Part shown: positions 1 to 5,755 of the stretch, one piece after another
Numbering within the stretch: position 1 is the stretch's first letter
How the letters are laid out: every line of letters begins with the position of its first letter
From: Chloroflexota bacterium
Lineage (GTDB): Bacteria > Chloroflexota > Dehalococcoidia > Lucifugimonadales > JADFKI01
Length of the DNA stretch: 5,825 nucleotides
Assembly: GCA_009838595.1 (NCBI GenBank)
Contig: VXRI01000402.1
Location: forward strand, 1-5,825
Direction of reading: 5' to 3'
Program-made: the position numbers and the translations under genes
Notes under the pieces: generated by a model
Databases searched by the model: none
The model's input: the letters and a program-made list of their open reading frames with translations, nothing else
Told to the model about the DNA's origin: nothing

Positions 1-348
1 CAATATGCCGCGCTCGAAGCAATAGTCGGTTCTCAAGACGCCCCGAACAGCATGGTCGAAGAGTTCGCGCGGCGGCGGCACATCATCGTTGACGGGCTGA
101 ACGCGATAGACGGCATTCGCTGCGCCACGCCAAAGGGCGCATTCTACGCTTTCCCCAACATCGAAGGGACCGGGCTAAGCAGCAGAGAATTCGCAGACCG
201 CGCGCTGCAAGAAGCGGGCGTCGCGTGTTTGGCCGGCGAGTCGTTCGGGCAGTTCGGCAACGGCTTCGTGCGTTTCTCTTTCGCCAACTCGGTGGAAAAC
301 ATCGAAGAGGCGCTGCGCCGGCTCGACCGCTTCGTTCAATCCCTTTAA
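1..348 (+). CDS. C-terminal part of PLP-dependent class I/II aminotransferase (aspartate aminotransferase-like)
   Basis: This is the 3' end of a gene that enters from the left. The frame is open from base 1 and gives 115 residues before the TAA at 346-348. It corresponds to the small C-terminal domain of fold-type I aminotransferases, which transfer an amino group between an amino acid and a 2-oxo acid in the cytoplasm. Visible landmarks are the PKGAFYAFPNI strand region (fragment residues 44-54), the AGESFGQFGNGFVRFSFA block (78-95), in which Arg91 matches the arginine that binds the substrate alpha-carboxylate in this family, and a final helix, SVENIEEALRRLDRF. The PLP lysine and N-terminal domain lie outside the window, so the substrate cannot be fixed; aspartate or an aromatic/branched substrate are both possible. 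The ATG at 52 is internal, not a start. nadE follows 32 bp downstream on the same strand, suggesting a shared transcript. Confidence 0.9.
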   Translation, partial: QYAALEAIVGSQDAPNSMVEEFARRRHIIVDGLNAIDGIRCATPKGAFYAFPNIEGTGLSSREFADRALQEAGVACLAGESFGQFGNGFVRFSFANSVENIEEALRRLDRFVQSL

Positions 349-569
349 CGCCGCCCTTCACCACACCGTGGGCAACCGTAATGCGCACATTCAGACTGGC
401 ACTGGCACAGATGAACGCCACCGTCGGGGATTTCGACGGCAACGCCGAGCGCATAATCGAGGGCGTCCACGAAGCGCGCGAACTCGGCGCGGATCTTGTC
501 GCTTTTCCCGAACTCGCGCTGCCTGGCTACCCGCCTGAAGACCTGCGGCTCAAGCCACAGTTCATCCAT

Positions 570-572
570 TAA
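570..572 (+). other. In-frame TAA stop inside nadE
   Basis: The codon falls between ...LKPQFIH and NHDRIAAIAAEC..., a region where the family is continuous (helix after the PPEDLLLKP motif). The reading frame is the same on both sides and homology resumes at once, so this is a point nonsense change rather than an indel or a gene boundary. Confidence 0.9.
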
Positions 573-626
573 AACCACGACCGCATTGCCGCGATTGCCG
601 CCGAGTGTCGTGGCATCGCCGCCATC

Positions 627-2135
627 GTGGGCTACATAGACTCCGATTTGGACATCTATAACGCCGCCGCGTTCATCCACGATGGACGGATTGTTGACAC
701 ATACCGCAAGATGTACCTGCCGAATTACGGCGTGTTCGACGAAGACCGCTACTTCGCCGCGGGCAGCGAATGCCCAGTTTACACACTCAACGGCACGCCC
801 GTCGGCGTCAACATATGCGAAGACATCTGGTATGCGACAGGGCCGGCGGTCGTGCAACGCGCAGCCGGCGCGGAAATAATCGTGAACATCAATGGCTCGC
901 CGTTCCACGCCGGCAAGCGCGCCTTCCGAGAGAAGATGCTCGCCACCCGCGCCGCCGACAACGGGCTGTTCGTGGCGTATGTCAATCTTGTCGGTGGGCA
1001 GGACGAGCTCGTCTTCGATGGCGGCAGCCTCATCTTCGCGCCAGACGGCAGCATCATCGCAGAGGCGGTGCAGTTCAAAGAGCGGCTGCTAGTCGCAGAC
1101 CTCGATGTAGAGGCAGTATTCCGTTCGCGCTTGCGAGACCCGCGCACCCGCAAAGAACGCGGTGCAGACCTTGCGCACATCGGCACACCTGTCAAAGTCG
1201 CGGTATCGGACTATGCAGATAGGGAAGACACACCTGCACTGCCCACGGCGAACAAGTGCCTGCCTGCCGATAGGAAGACATACGACGATGTTGCGGAAGT
1301 CTATGCCGCGCTGGCGACCGGCACGCGCGACTATGTGCGCAAGTGCGGCTTCAGCAAGGTGCTTATTGCCCTTTCCGGCGGCATCGATTCCACGTTGGTC
1401 GCAGCAATCGCCACAGACGCGCTCGGCAACGAAAATGTCGTCGGCATCGCAATGCCCTCGCGCTATTCATCAGAGGGCAGCGTTCTGGACGCAATTGCGC
1501 TATGCAACAACCTCGGCGTCGAATTATGGACGATGCCGATAGAGGACGCGTTCAGCGCATATCTGGACACGCTCGCACCGAAGTTCGCAGGTACTGAGAC
1601 CGGCGTTGCAGAAGAAAACATGCAGTCGCGCATTCGCGGCAACCTGATTATGGCGGTGTCAAACAAGTTCAACTGGCTGGTGCTGACCACCGGCAATAAA
1701 TCTGAGATGGCGACCGGCTACGCGACCATCTACGGCGACATGGCGGGCGGATACGCCGTAATCAAGGATGTTCCAAAGCAGCTGGTATATGACCTCTGCC
1801 GATACCGCAACACAGTGGGCAATACGGCAATTATCCCGCAGAGCGTCATCGACAAGCCGCCAAGCGCGGAACTGCGCCCCGATCAGAAGGACGAAGATTC
1901 GTTGCCACCGTACAGCGTCCTAGACCCAATTCTCAAAGCATATGTGGAAGACGACTATGCCTTCGACGACATCGTTGCGATGGGATATGACGCCGACATA
2001 GTGAAGCAAATCGTCACACTCGTTGACCGGAACGAATACAAGCGCCGGCAAGCGCCGCCCGGTATCAAAATCACGCCGCGCAACTTCGGGCGCGACCGCC
2101 GCATGCCGATAGCGAATCGGTATAGGCCGTTCTAA
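627..2135 (+). CDS. nadE: Open downstream part of nadE: most of the glutaminase domain plus complete NAD+ synthetase domain
   Basis: This is the longest uninterrupted part of the broken nadE frame, opening after the TAA at 570-572. The first usable initiation codon in frame is the GTG at 627, giving 502 residues. That GTG looks like an internal valine of the family sequence (IAAIVGYIDSD), and no Shine-Dalgarno lies upstream, so independent translation is doubtful. If made, the product would lack Glu44 and the first strands of the glutaminase domain and so could not hydrolyse glutamine. It would keep the whole synthetase domain and might still use free ammonia, as single-domain NadE proteins do. 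This last point is inference. The upstream piece, 381-572, would encode only 63 residues and is not expected to function alone. Confidence 0.5.
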   Translation: MGYIDSDLDIYNAAAFIHDGRIVDTYRKMYLPNYGVFDEDRYFAAGSECPVYTLNGTPVGVNICEDIWYATGPAVVQRAAGAEIIVNINGSPFHAGKRAFREKMLATRAADNGLFVAYVNLVGGQDELVFDGGSLIFAPDGSIIAEAVQFKERLLVADLDVEAVFRSRLRDPRTRKERGADLAHIGTPVKVAVSDYADREDTPALPTANKCLPADRKTYDDVAEVYAALATGTRDYVRKCGFSKVLIALSGGIDSTLVAAIATDALGNENVVGIAMPSRYSSEGSVLDAIALCNNLGVELWTMPIEDAFSAYLDTLAPKFAGTETGVAEENMQSRIRGNLIMAVSNKFNWLVLTTGNKSEMATGYATIYGDMAGGYAVIKDVPKQLVYDLCRYRNTVGNTAIIPQSVIDKPPSAELRPDQKDEDSLPPYSVLDPILKAYVEDDYAFDDIVAMGYDADIVKQIVTLVDRNEYKRRQAPPGIKITPRNFGRDRRMPIANRYRPF

Positions 2136-2144
2136 CCGGCAGTT

Positions 2145-3566
2145 TTAGCCCGCATACAACTTCGTTCCAGCCATATCGACGACTTTGTAAGGCAAGCCGC
2201 TCGCTTTCGCCGCTCGCTGCCCAGTTCGCGTAACCAGCAGCGTGCCGCCGGTGCCGACGACATGCCCATCCACCATTATCGGCTTGCCCGCAACGAAGCT
2301 CATCGTCGGCTCGTTCGTCTGCGGATCTATGACGGTGATGTCCGCGTCAGCGCCTTCGCTGAAGTGCCCTTTGTTTAGCAAGCCAAGCATCAGCGCGGGC
2401 GTGAGTGATAGTTTAGTCGCCATTTCGAGCGGCGATAATGCCCCGAACTTTACGAGCGCCATGCTGGTCTGTATCGCCACATTACGCGGGTGGCAACCGC
2501 CGTCCGTTGCCACCGCGTCCACGATGAAATCGCCGGAGTCATTCTTAGCCGTGGTTAGCTTGAACGCACTAGACGGCAGATTGACAGGGAAACTTACGCC
2601 GACATGCGTGTTCTCGCGTTCGTACATCGCCAGCGCTTCTTTGCTCTTTAGATATACCACATGCCCGCCGCGCTGCGCGATGACAGAGGCATATCCGTCC
2701 GCGATCGCCTGATTCATTCCTTCGCGCGTAGGTGAGTATCCGCGCTGCGCAAGGCAGTTGCGCGACACATTCGCCATCACGAATCCCTCGCCGTCGCAGC
2801 TGCCGCTTGTGCCGTTTTGCACAGCGTGATACGCCTCCGTGTTCAACTGACCGCGCATATTCTCCAGTATATCCAGCGTCTCGTCGCACTCCGCGTTCGC
2901 GTCTTCGATGACGCCACGGCAGTACGAATTGACATGCGCTACATGCAGCCGTCCTTTACCCACTATTTCGGGAATCTCGCGCATGCCTCCCAAGTGACTG
3001 CCTGATTCCCGAGTGCCAATGTGAAATGCGACATACGCGATCTGGTCGTTGCTCGCACGCACCACATCGCCAGTCGCTTTTGGGCTGAACGGGAAATAGC
3101 CGCCCAGAATCTTGACTCCGAAACAGCCCTGTTTCAACGCACCAGAGACGATGTCCCTCGCCACTGAGGACGAAGGTTCGCCCGCCGGCATTGTAACCCC
3201 TGGTATGAGTGCGTACAGGCACGCGACATTCAGCCCCGCGCCTTTGCGCTTGATGCCATCAATAAGCGTGGGACCCGTTCCTGCCATGTCAAGCACCGTC
3301 GTAGTGCCCGCGCGAGCGAGCATAGCATAGCCAAGCGCCGGGTCCCAGTTGCGCGAGAGTCCGGCGACATGCGCGTGGGTGTCAATCTGCCCGGGTATCA
3401 CCCAACGCCCAGTCATATCCACAATCTCTTCGCCATCAAACGGGTCGAGGTCAGGCGCGACCCGCGAAATCAGTCCATCCTTAACGCCTACATCCGCAAT
3501 ATCCTCGAAATCGTTCGCAGGGTCGAGCACCGTGCCGCCGCTCAATATCAGATCGTACTTTGCCAT
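2145..3566 (-). CDS. Amidohydrolase, dihydroorotase/hydantoinase/D-aminoacylase-like metal-dependent hydrolase
   Basis: This 473-residue protein belongs to the amidohydrolase superfamily, whose members hydrolyse cyclic or linear amide bonds with one or two divalent metals in a TIM barrel. It opens with the small beta-sandwich segment typical of the family (YDLILSGGTVLDPAN, residues 4-18). The metal ligands appear complete: His64 and His66 in IDTHAHV, a likely carboxylated Lys152 in FGVKILGG, His182 in VAFHIGTR, His208 or His211 in RLHVAHVNSY, and Asp355 in VATDGG. The C-terminal sandwich strand is marked by GHFSEGADADITVIDP. There is no signal peptide, so it should be cytoplasmic. Start ATG 3564-3566 has a good AGGTGG ribosome-binding site a few bases upstream. 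It converges on nadE with a 9-bp gap and diverges from the LLM oxidoreductase. The substrate cannot be read from the sequence; the extended HVNSYCRG and NGTSG motifs set it apart from classical dihydroorotase. Confidence 0.9.
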   Translation of the reverse strand: MAKYDLILSGGTVLDPANDFEDIADVGVKDGLISRVAPDLDPFDGEEIVDMTGRWVIPGQIDTHAHVAGLSRNWDPALGYAMLARAGTTTVLDMAGTGPTLIDGIKRKGAGLNVACLYALIPGVTMPAGEPSSSVARDIVSGALKQGCFGVKILGGYFPFSPKATGDVVRASNDQIAYVAFHIGTRESGSHLGGMREIPEIVGKGRLHVAHVNSYCRGVIEDANAECDETLDILENMRGQLNTEAYHAVQNGTSGSCDGEGFVMANVSRNCLAQRGYSPTREGMNQAIADGYASVIAQRGGHVVYLKSKEALAMYERENTHVGVSFPVNLPSSAFKLTTAKNDSGDFIVDAVATDGGCHPRNVAIQTSMALVKFGALSPLEMATKLSLTPALMLGLLNKGHFSEGADADITVIDPQTNEPTMSFVAGKPIMVDGHVVGTGGTLLVTRTGQRAAKASGLPYKVVDMAGTKLYAG

Positions 3567-3570
3567 ATCC

Positions 3571-3576
3571 CCACCT
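3571..3576 (-). promoter_or_regulatory. Ribosome-binding site of the amidohydrolase
   Basis: The minus strand reads AGGTGG here, four bases before the ATG at 3566. It supports this start codon. Confidence 0.6.
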
Positions 3577-3659
3577 ATCCTATTCTTCGTCCCTGTTCAT
3601 CCTATCCGATGCCGTTATGTTACACTGACACTCGCCAAGTGCAAACTGACATATCCTGC

Positions 3660-3664
3660 GGAGG
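3660..3664 (+). promoter_or_regulatory. Ribosome-binding site of the LLM oxidoreductase
   Basis: GGAGG lies five bases before the ATG at 3670. It decides the start in favour of 3670 over in-frame codons further upstream, which would run through the control region and into the divergent gene. Confidence 0.75.
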
Positions 3665-3669
3665 CTGCA

Positions 3670-4542
3670 ATGACCAAGATAGGCGCGATTTTCCCACAGA
3701 CGGAGATAGGCAACGACACCGGGGCAATACGCGAATACGCTCAGACGACCGAATCTCTTGGATTCGATTTCTTGCTGGCGTTCGACCATGTGCTGGGCGC
3801 GAACGCAGCATCGCATCCTGATCTGACCGGGCCCTACCGACACACGGACGCATTCCACGAGCCGTTCGTGTTGTTCGGCTATCTGGCGGCGGTTACAAAC
3901 AGCGTGGAACTAGCGACCGGCATCATCATATTGCCGCAGCGACAGACCGCGCTCGTGGCAAAGCAAGCGGCTGCCGTGGATGTGCTAAGCAATGGTAGGC
4001 TGCGCTTGGGCATCGGCGTAGGCTGGAACCATGTAGAATACGAGGCGCTCAACGAGAACTGGCGCAATCGCGGCGCGCGCTCTGAAGAGCAGATTGATGT
4101 GATGCGCCAACTGTGGACGAACGAGCTCATCACATACGAAGGTCGCTGGCACAAGATAACTGACGCCGGCATATTGCCCTTGCCGGTGCAGCGTCCCATC
4201 CCCGTGTGGCTAGGCGGCGCGTCCGACCGCACAATCCGTCGTATCGTCAACATCGGCGACGGATGGATACTCACGGGAAGACCGGACGACCGCGCCAAGG
4301 GGCTCATCGAAACGCTGCACACCTACGCTAACAAAGCGAGCCGCGACACCGCAAGCATCGGTCTCGAAGGCTGGGTGTCCGCGAGCATCGGCGGGCCCGA
4401 CGAGTGGGCGAAGGAAGCAGCGGGCTGGAAGGCGCTTGGCGCGACGCATGTATCCCTGAACACGATGCGCGCCGGTTTCGACACGCCCGCCGCGCACATA
4501 GACGCCATAACGCGCTTCAAGGAAGCGACGGCGGGGCTGTAG
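3670..4542 (+). CDS. LLM-class (luciferase-like) F420-type flavin/deazaflavin-dependent oxidoreductase
   Basis: This 290-residue protein is a bacterial-luciferase-like TIM-barrel oxidoreductase. It begins TKIGAIFPQTEIGND, followed by LGFDFLLAFDHVLGAN (residues 30-45), FHEPFVLFGYLAAVT (62-76), LATGIIILPQRQTALVAKQAAAVDVLSNGRLRLGIGVGWN-type blocks (81-120), and PLPVQRPIPVWLGG. This combination fits the probable F420-dependent subgroup of LLM proteins (TIGR03619-like, by recollection) rather than the luciferase or nitrilotriacetate monooxygenase branches. Such enzymes move hydride between a reduced cofactor and an organic substrate; the substrate here is unknown. There is no signal peptide or membrane segment, so it is cytoplasmic. 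The start ATG 3670 has a GGAGG site five bases upstream and gives the standard family N-terminus. The gene appears intact and monocistronic in this window; the next gene is convergent. The subgroup call (F420 versus FMN) is less sure than the superfamily. Confidence 0.9.
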   Translation: MTKIGAIFPQTEIGNDTGAIREYAQTTESLGFDFLLAFDHVLGANAASHPDLTGPYRHTDAFHEPFVLFGYLAAVTNSVELATGIIILPQRQTALVAKQAAAVDVLSNGRLRLGIGVGWNHVEYEALNENWRNRGARSEEQIDVMRQLWTNELITYEGRWHKITDAGILPLPVQRPIPVWLGGASDRTIRRIVNIGDGWILTGRPDDRAKGLIETLHTYANKASRDTASIGLEGWVSASIGGPDEWAKEAAGWKALGATHVSLNTMRAGFDTPAAHIDAITRFKEATAGL

Positions 4543-4636
4543 TGCAAGAGCAATCGCAGGGCATGGGAAAGCGAAGCGTCCTATCCCTATTCGTTGTGAG
4601 CATGTTGAACCACGAGAGCGAAGGACAGGCTTGGGT

Positions 4637-4653
4637 ACCCGTACCACACGGGT
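4637..4653. repeat. Short inverted repeat (possible hairpin)
   Basis: ACCCGT at 4637-4642 pairs perfectly with ACGGGT at 4648-4653 across a 5-base loop. It lies between convergent genes, where a bidirectional terminator would be useful, but no T-run follows on either strand. A role in termination is therefore only possible. Confidence 0.35.
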
Positions 4654-4668
4654 CGGGGGAGGGTCAGC

Positions 4669-4695
4669 GCCTTTCGACAGACTCAGGACGAACGG
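4669..4695. repeat. Copy of a dispersed intergenic repeat ('LSLSKG/VRPELVEG' type)
   Basis: The core TTCGACAGACTCAGGACGAA (4673-4692) closely matches a short dispersed element, TTCGACAGGCTCAGGACGAA or its complement, that I recall as common between genes in many bacterial genomes. When mistakenly translated it gives peptides such as FVLSLSKG on the minus strand, as it does here. Its ends, TTCG and CGAA, are complementary. Its mechanism of spread is not evident from this window, and copy number cannot be judged from one copy. Confidence 0.6.
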
Positions 4696-4702
4696 TTGAG
4701 AG

Positions 4703-5755
4703 TTAGGGGCTGCGGTTGTGTAGTGGGATGGTGAGTTTGGCGGCGCGGATGTCGGCTGCCGCATGCCGTCGAGATTTCTTGCGCTCGGGCGGGCGTGTGG
4801 GCATATAGGGTATGGATTCGGGGTTGCTGGGGCCGTGTTCGGCGTATTCGGCTTCTTCCTCGCCTTTTTCGGCTCGGAGGTAGGCGTAATATTTTTCTTC
4901 GATTGTCGCCGCAGCCTCTTCGCCGCCGGCAGTGTGGGCTTCGTTGTACTCTTTCAGTATGGCGGAGAGTTCCGCGCTGCGGCGCTCTTGCCGTAATTCA
5001 TAGACCTCGTTGTATTCTTCGCTGGCGCGGTAGTAGTTTTCGAAGTCTTGCCATGTGACGGCGTCGTAGTTGAGATCGTAGGCGCGGTGAAGGAGTTCTT
5101 TTGCTGCGGCGAGCCTGTGGCCGGAGCGCCACTCGCCGTCGCGCGGGTCGCTGTCGATGACCTGTATGAGCGTTTCTGCGGCTTCGATGCCGTTGTCGGT
5201 GCGCTCGCGGGCGAGTTTGACTATTGCCGAGTTGACGGGGTCGTTGGCGTCGAGTTCGGCGTTCGCGTCGTATGTGGTTTGATTGCGGCGCGGATGGGAG
5301 TATTCGCCCATTGAACGACGAAGTAGTTCTTTCGCCGCCGCAATCCGCTCGTGCGGTTTGACGGTGGGCATCAGGACGCCGGTGAAAGGATTTGGGTTGT
5401 AGTGTCCACCGTCCATAATGTATCGGAGAGTGTTGATGAGTGCTTCGCCGTTGTCGGTGCGCTCGCGGATGTAGCGGGCAACAGGGTACGCTGCGATGTC
5501 CCGGAGCGTGGGACGGGAGCGCGCGGAGGGGTTTTGGGTGTCGTTTTCCGATTCGCCGGCGCGGTCAACCACGATGTTTGTGTCTGCGGGTTGTGGGATG
5601 CCGTATTTTGTGAGCAGGCGAGCTGCGTCTAGGCGGTGGCAGATTTTGACGGCGGCATCTTTGCCGCGCAGGACGCCCACCAGGAATGCAGCGATGTCCT
5701 CACCGTTGTTAGTGAGTTGGGCTATTTTGTTTTGTATGGCGGTTTGGATGCACAT
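4703..5755 (-). CDS. Uncharacterised protein with three tandem helical 'TDNG...RLAAAKELL' modules
   Basis: I do not recognise a named family. From the ATG at 5755 the protein has 350 residues and no signal peptide or membrane span. It contains three degenerate copies of one module: residues 7-53 (LTNNGEDIAAFLVGVL ... HRLDAARLLTKYG), 93-152 (RERTDNGEALINTLRYIMDG ... ERIAAAKELLRRS) and 177-230 (RERTDNGIEAAETLIQVID ... HRLAAAKELLHRA). Each reads as two amphipathic helices joined by a variable loop with a conserved His/Glu-Arg-(Leu/Ile) turn, which suggests a stacked helical scaffold. Linkers at 54-92 and 153-176 are polar and probably flexible. A Glu/Tyr-rich, likely coiled or helical segment follows (235-306), then a basic tail (PPERKKSRRH, 322-331). 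A TTG four codons upstream (5767) is an alternative start; neither has a Shine-Dalgarno. Similar single modules may occur in small Chloroflexota or phage-associated proteins, but that is recollection. A binding or scaffolding role is a guess. Confidence 0.75.
   Translation of the reverse strand: MCIQTAIQNKIAQLTNNGEDIAAFLVGVLRGKDAAVKICHRLDAARLLTKYGIPQPADTNIVVDRAGESENDTQNPSARSRPTLRDIAAYPVARYIRERTDNGEALINTLRYIMDGGHYNPNPFTGVLMPTVKPHERIAAAKELLRRSMGEYSHPRRNQTTYDANAELDANDPVNSAIVKLARERTDNGIEAAETLIQVIDSDPRDGEWRSGHRLAAAKELLHRAYDLNYDAVTWQDFENYYRASEEYNEVYELRQERRSAELSAILKEYNEAHTAGGEEAAATIEEKYYAYLRAEKGEEEAEYAEHGPSNPESIPYMPTRPPERKKSRRHAAADIRAAKLTIPLHNRSP
5066..5227 (-). repeat. Module 3 of the triple-repeat protein
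   Basis: Residues 177-230. Shares RERTDNG and AAAKELL exactly with module 2, with one extra residue (Ile190) after the NG. Confidence 0.7.
5300..5479 (-). repeat. Module 2 of the triple-repeat protein
   Basis: Residues 93-152. RERTDNGEAL begins the first helix and ERIAAAKELLRRS the second. The loop between them is the longest of the three and rich in Pro, Asn and Gly (GGHYNPNPFTG). Confidence 0.7.
5597..5737 (-). repeat. Module 1 of the triple-repeat protein
   Basis: Residues 7-53. Shows TNNGED in place of TDNGE and HRLDAARLLTKYG in place of HRLAAAKELLHRA, making it the most divergent of the three. Its loop between the two halves is the shortest. Confidence 0.65.

Larger units (their letters stand above)
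381..2135 (+). pseudogene. nadE: Glutamine-dependent NAD+ synthetase, full length but interrupted by in-frame TAA at codon 64
   Basis: NadE makes NAD+ from nicotinic acid adenine dinucleotide (deamido-NAD+), ATP and ammonia released from glutamine. The reading frame is collinear with the two-domain family over 583 sense codons, the usual length. The N-terminal nitrilase-type glutaminase (about residues 1-265) has its full triad: Glu44 in AFPELALPGYPPEDL, Lys110 in YRKMYLPNYG and Cys146 in VNICEDIW. The C-terminal ATP-pyrophosphatase domain (about 295-575) has the PP-loop SGGIDS at 332-337, the GNKSE motif at 438-442, and the terminal KRRQAPPG and FGRDRRMPIANRY signatures. The ATG at 381 begins MRTFRLALAQMNATVGD, the expected family start, though no strong Shine-Dalgarno precedes it. 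The only defect is TAA at 570-572, one substitution away from GAA, CAA or AAA. No frameshift or second stop is seen. The frame could be a recent pseudogene, a sequencing or assembly error, or read through. Family identity is certain; functional status is not. Confidence 0.9.
3567..3669. promoter_or_regulatory. Divergent promoter/control region between amidohydrolase and LLM oxidoreductase
   Basis: These 103 bp separate two divergent start codons and must carry promoters or leaders for both genes. The segment is more AT-rich than its surroundings near 3610-3655. Visible repeated words are ACTGACA at 3624-3630 and 3645-3651 (21 bp apart, about two helical turns), flanking a short inverted repeat CACT/AGTG at 3629-3632 and 3638-3641, and CCTATCC at 3574-3580 and 3601-3607. 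I could not assign convincing -35/-10 pairs. The repeats could be operator half-sites but are short enough to arise by chance. Confidence 0.45.
4543..4702. other. Convergent intergenic spacer
   Basis: These 160 bp lie between two convergent stop codons. I see no gene in them. They contain a 6-bp hairpin (4637-4653) and one copy of a dispersed repeat (4669-4695). No classical hairpin-plus-T-tract terminator is visible on either strand. Confidence 0.6.

Noticed and set aside
225..380. Upstream ATG at 225 as the start of NadE
   Set aside because: It would overlap the aminotransferase coding sequence by more than 120 bp, and the family N-terminus begins exactly at the ATG at 381.
345..908. A 187-codon open frame on the minus strand opposite nadE
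   Set aside because: It overlaps the clearly homologous NadE frame, including its catalytic codons, and its own translation has no recognisable domain; a high-GC shadow.
3349..3669. Longer N-terminus for the LLM oxidoreductase
   Set aside because: The extension runs through the divergent control region and antisense to the amidohydrolase; the GGAGG site and the family start both fit 3670.
4210..4764. A 184-codon minus-strand frame containing FVLSLSKG
   Set aside because: It is antisense to the LLM gene and passes through the dispersed repeat, a known source of spurious peptides; no coding support.
5066..5737. CRISPR-like array suggested by repeated words in this segment
   Set aside because: The repeats are coding, in frame, degenerate and unevenly spaced; they reflect protein modules, not a spacer array.
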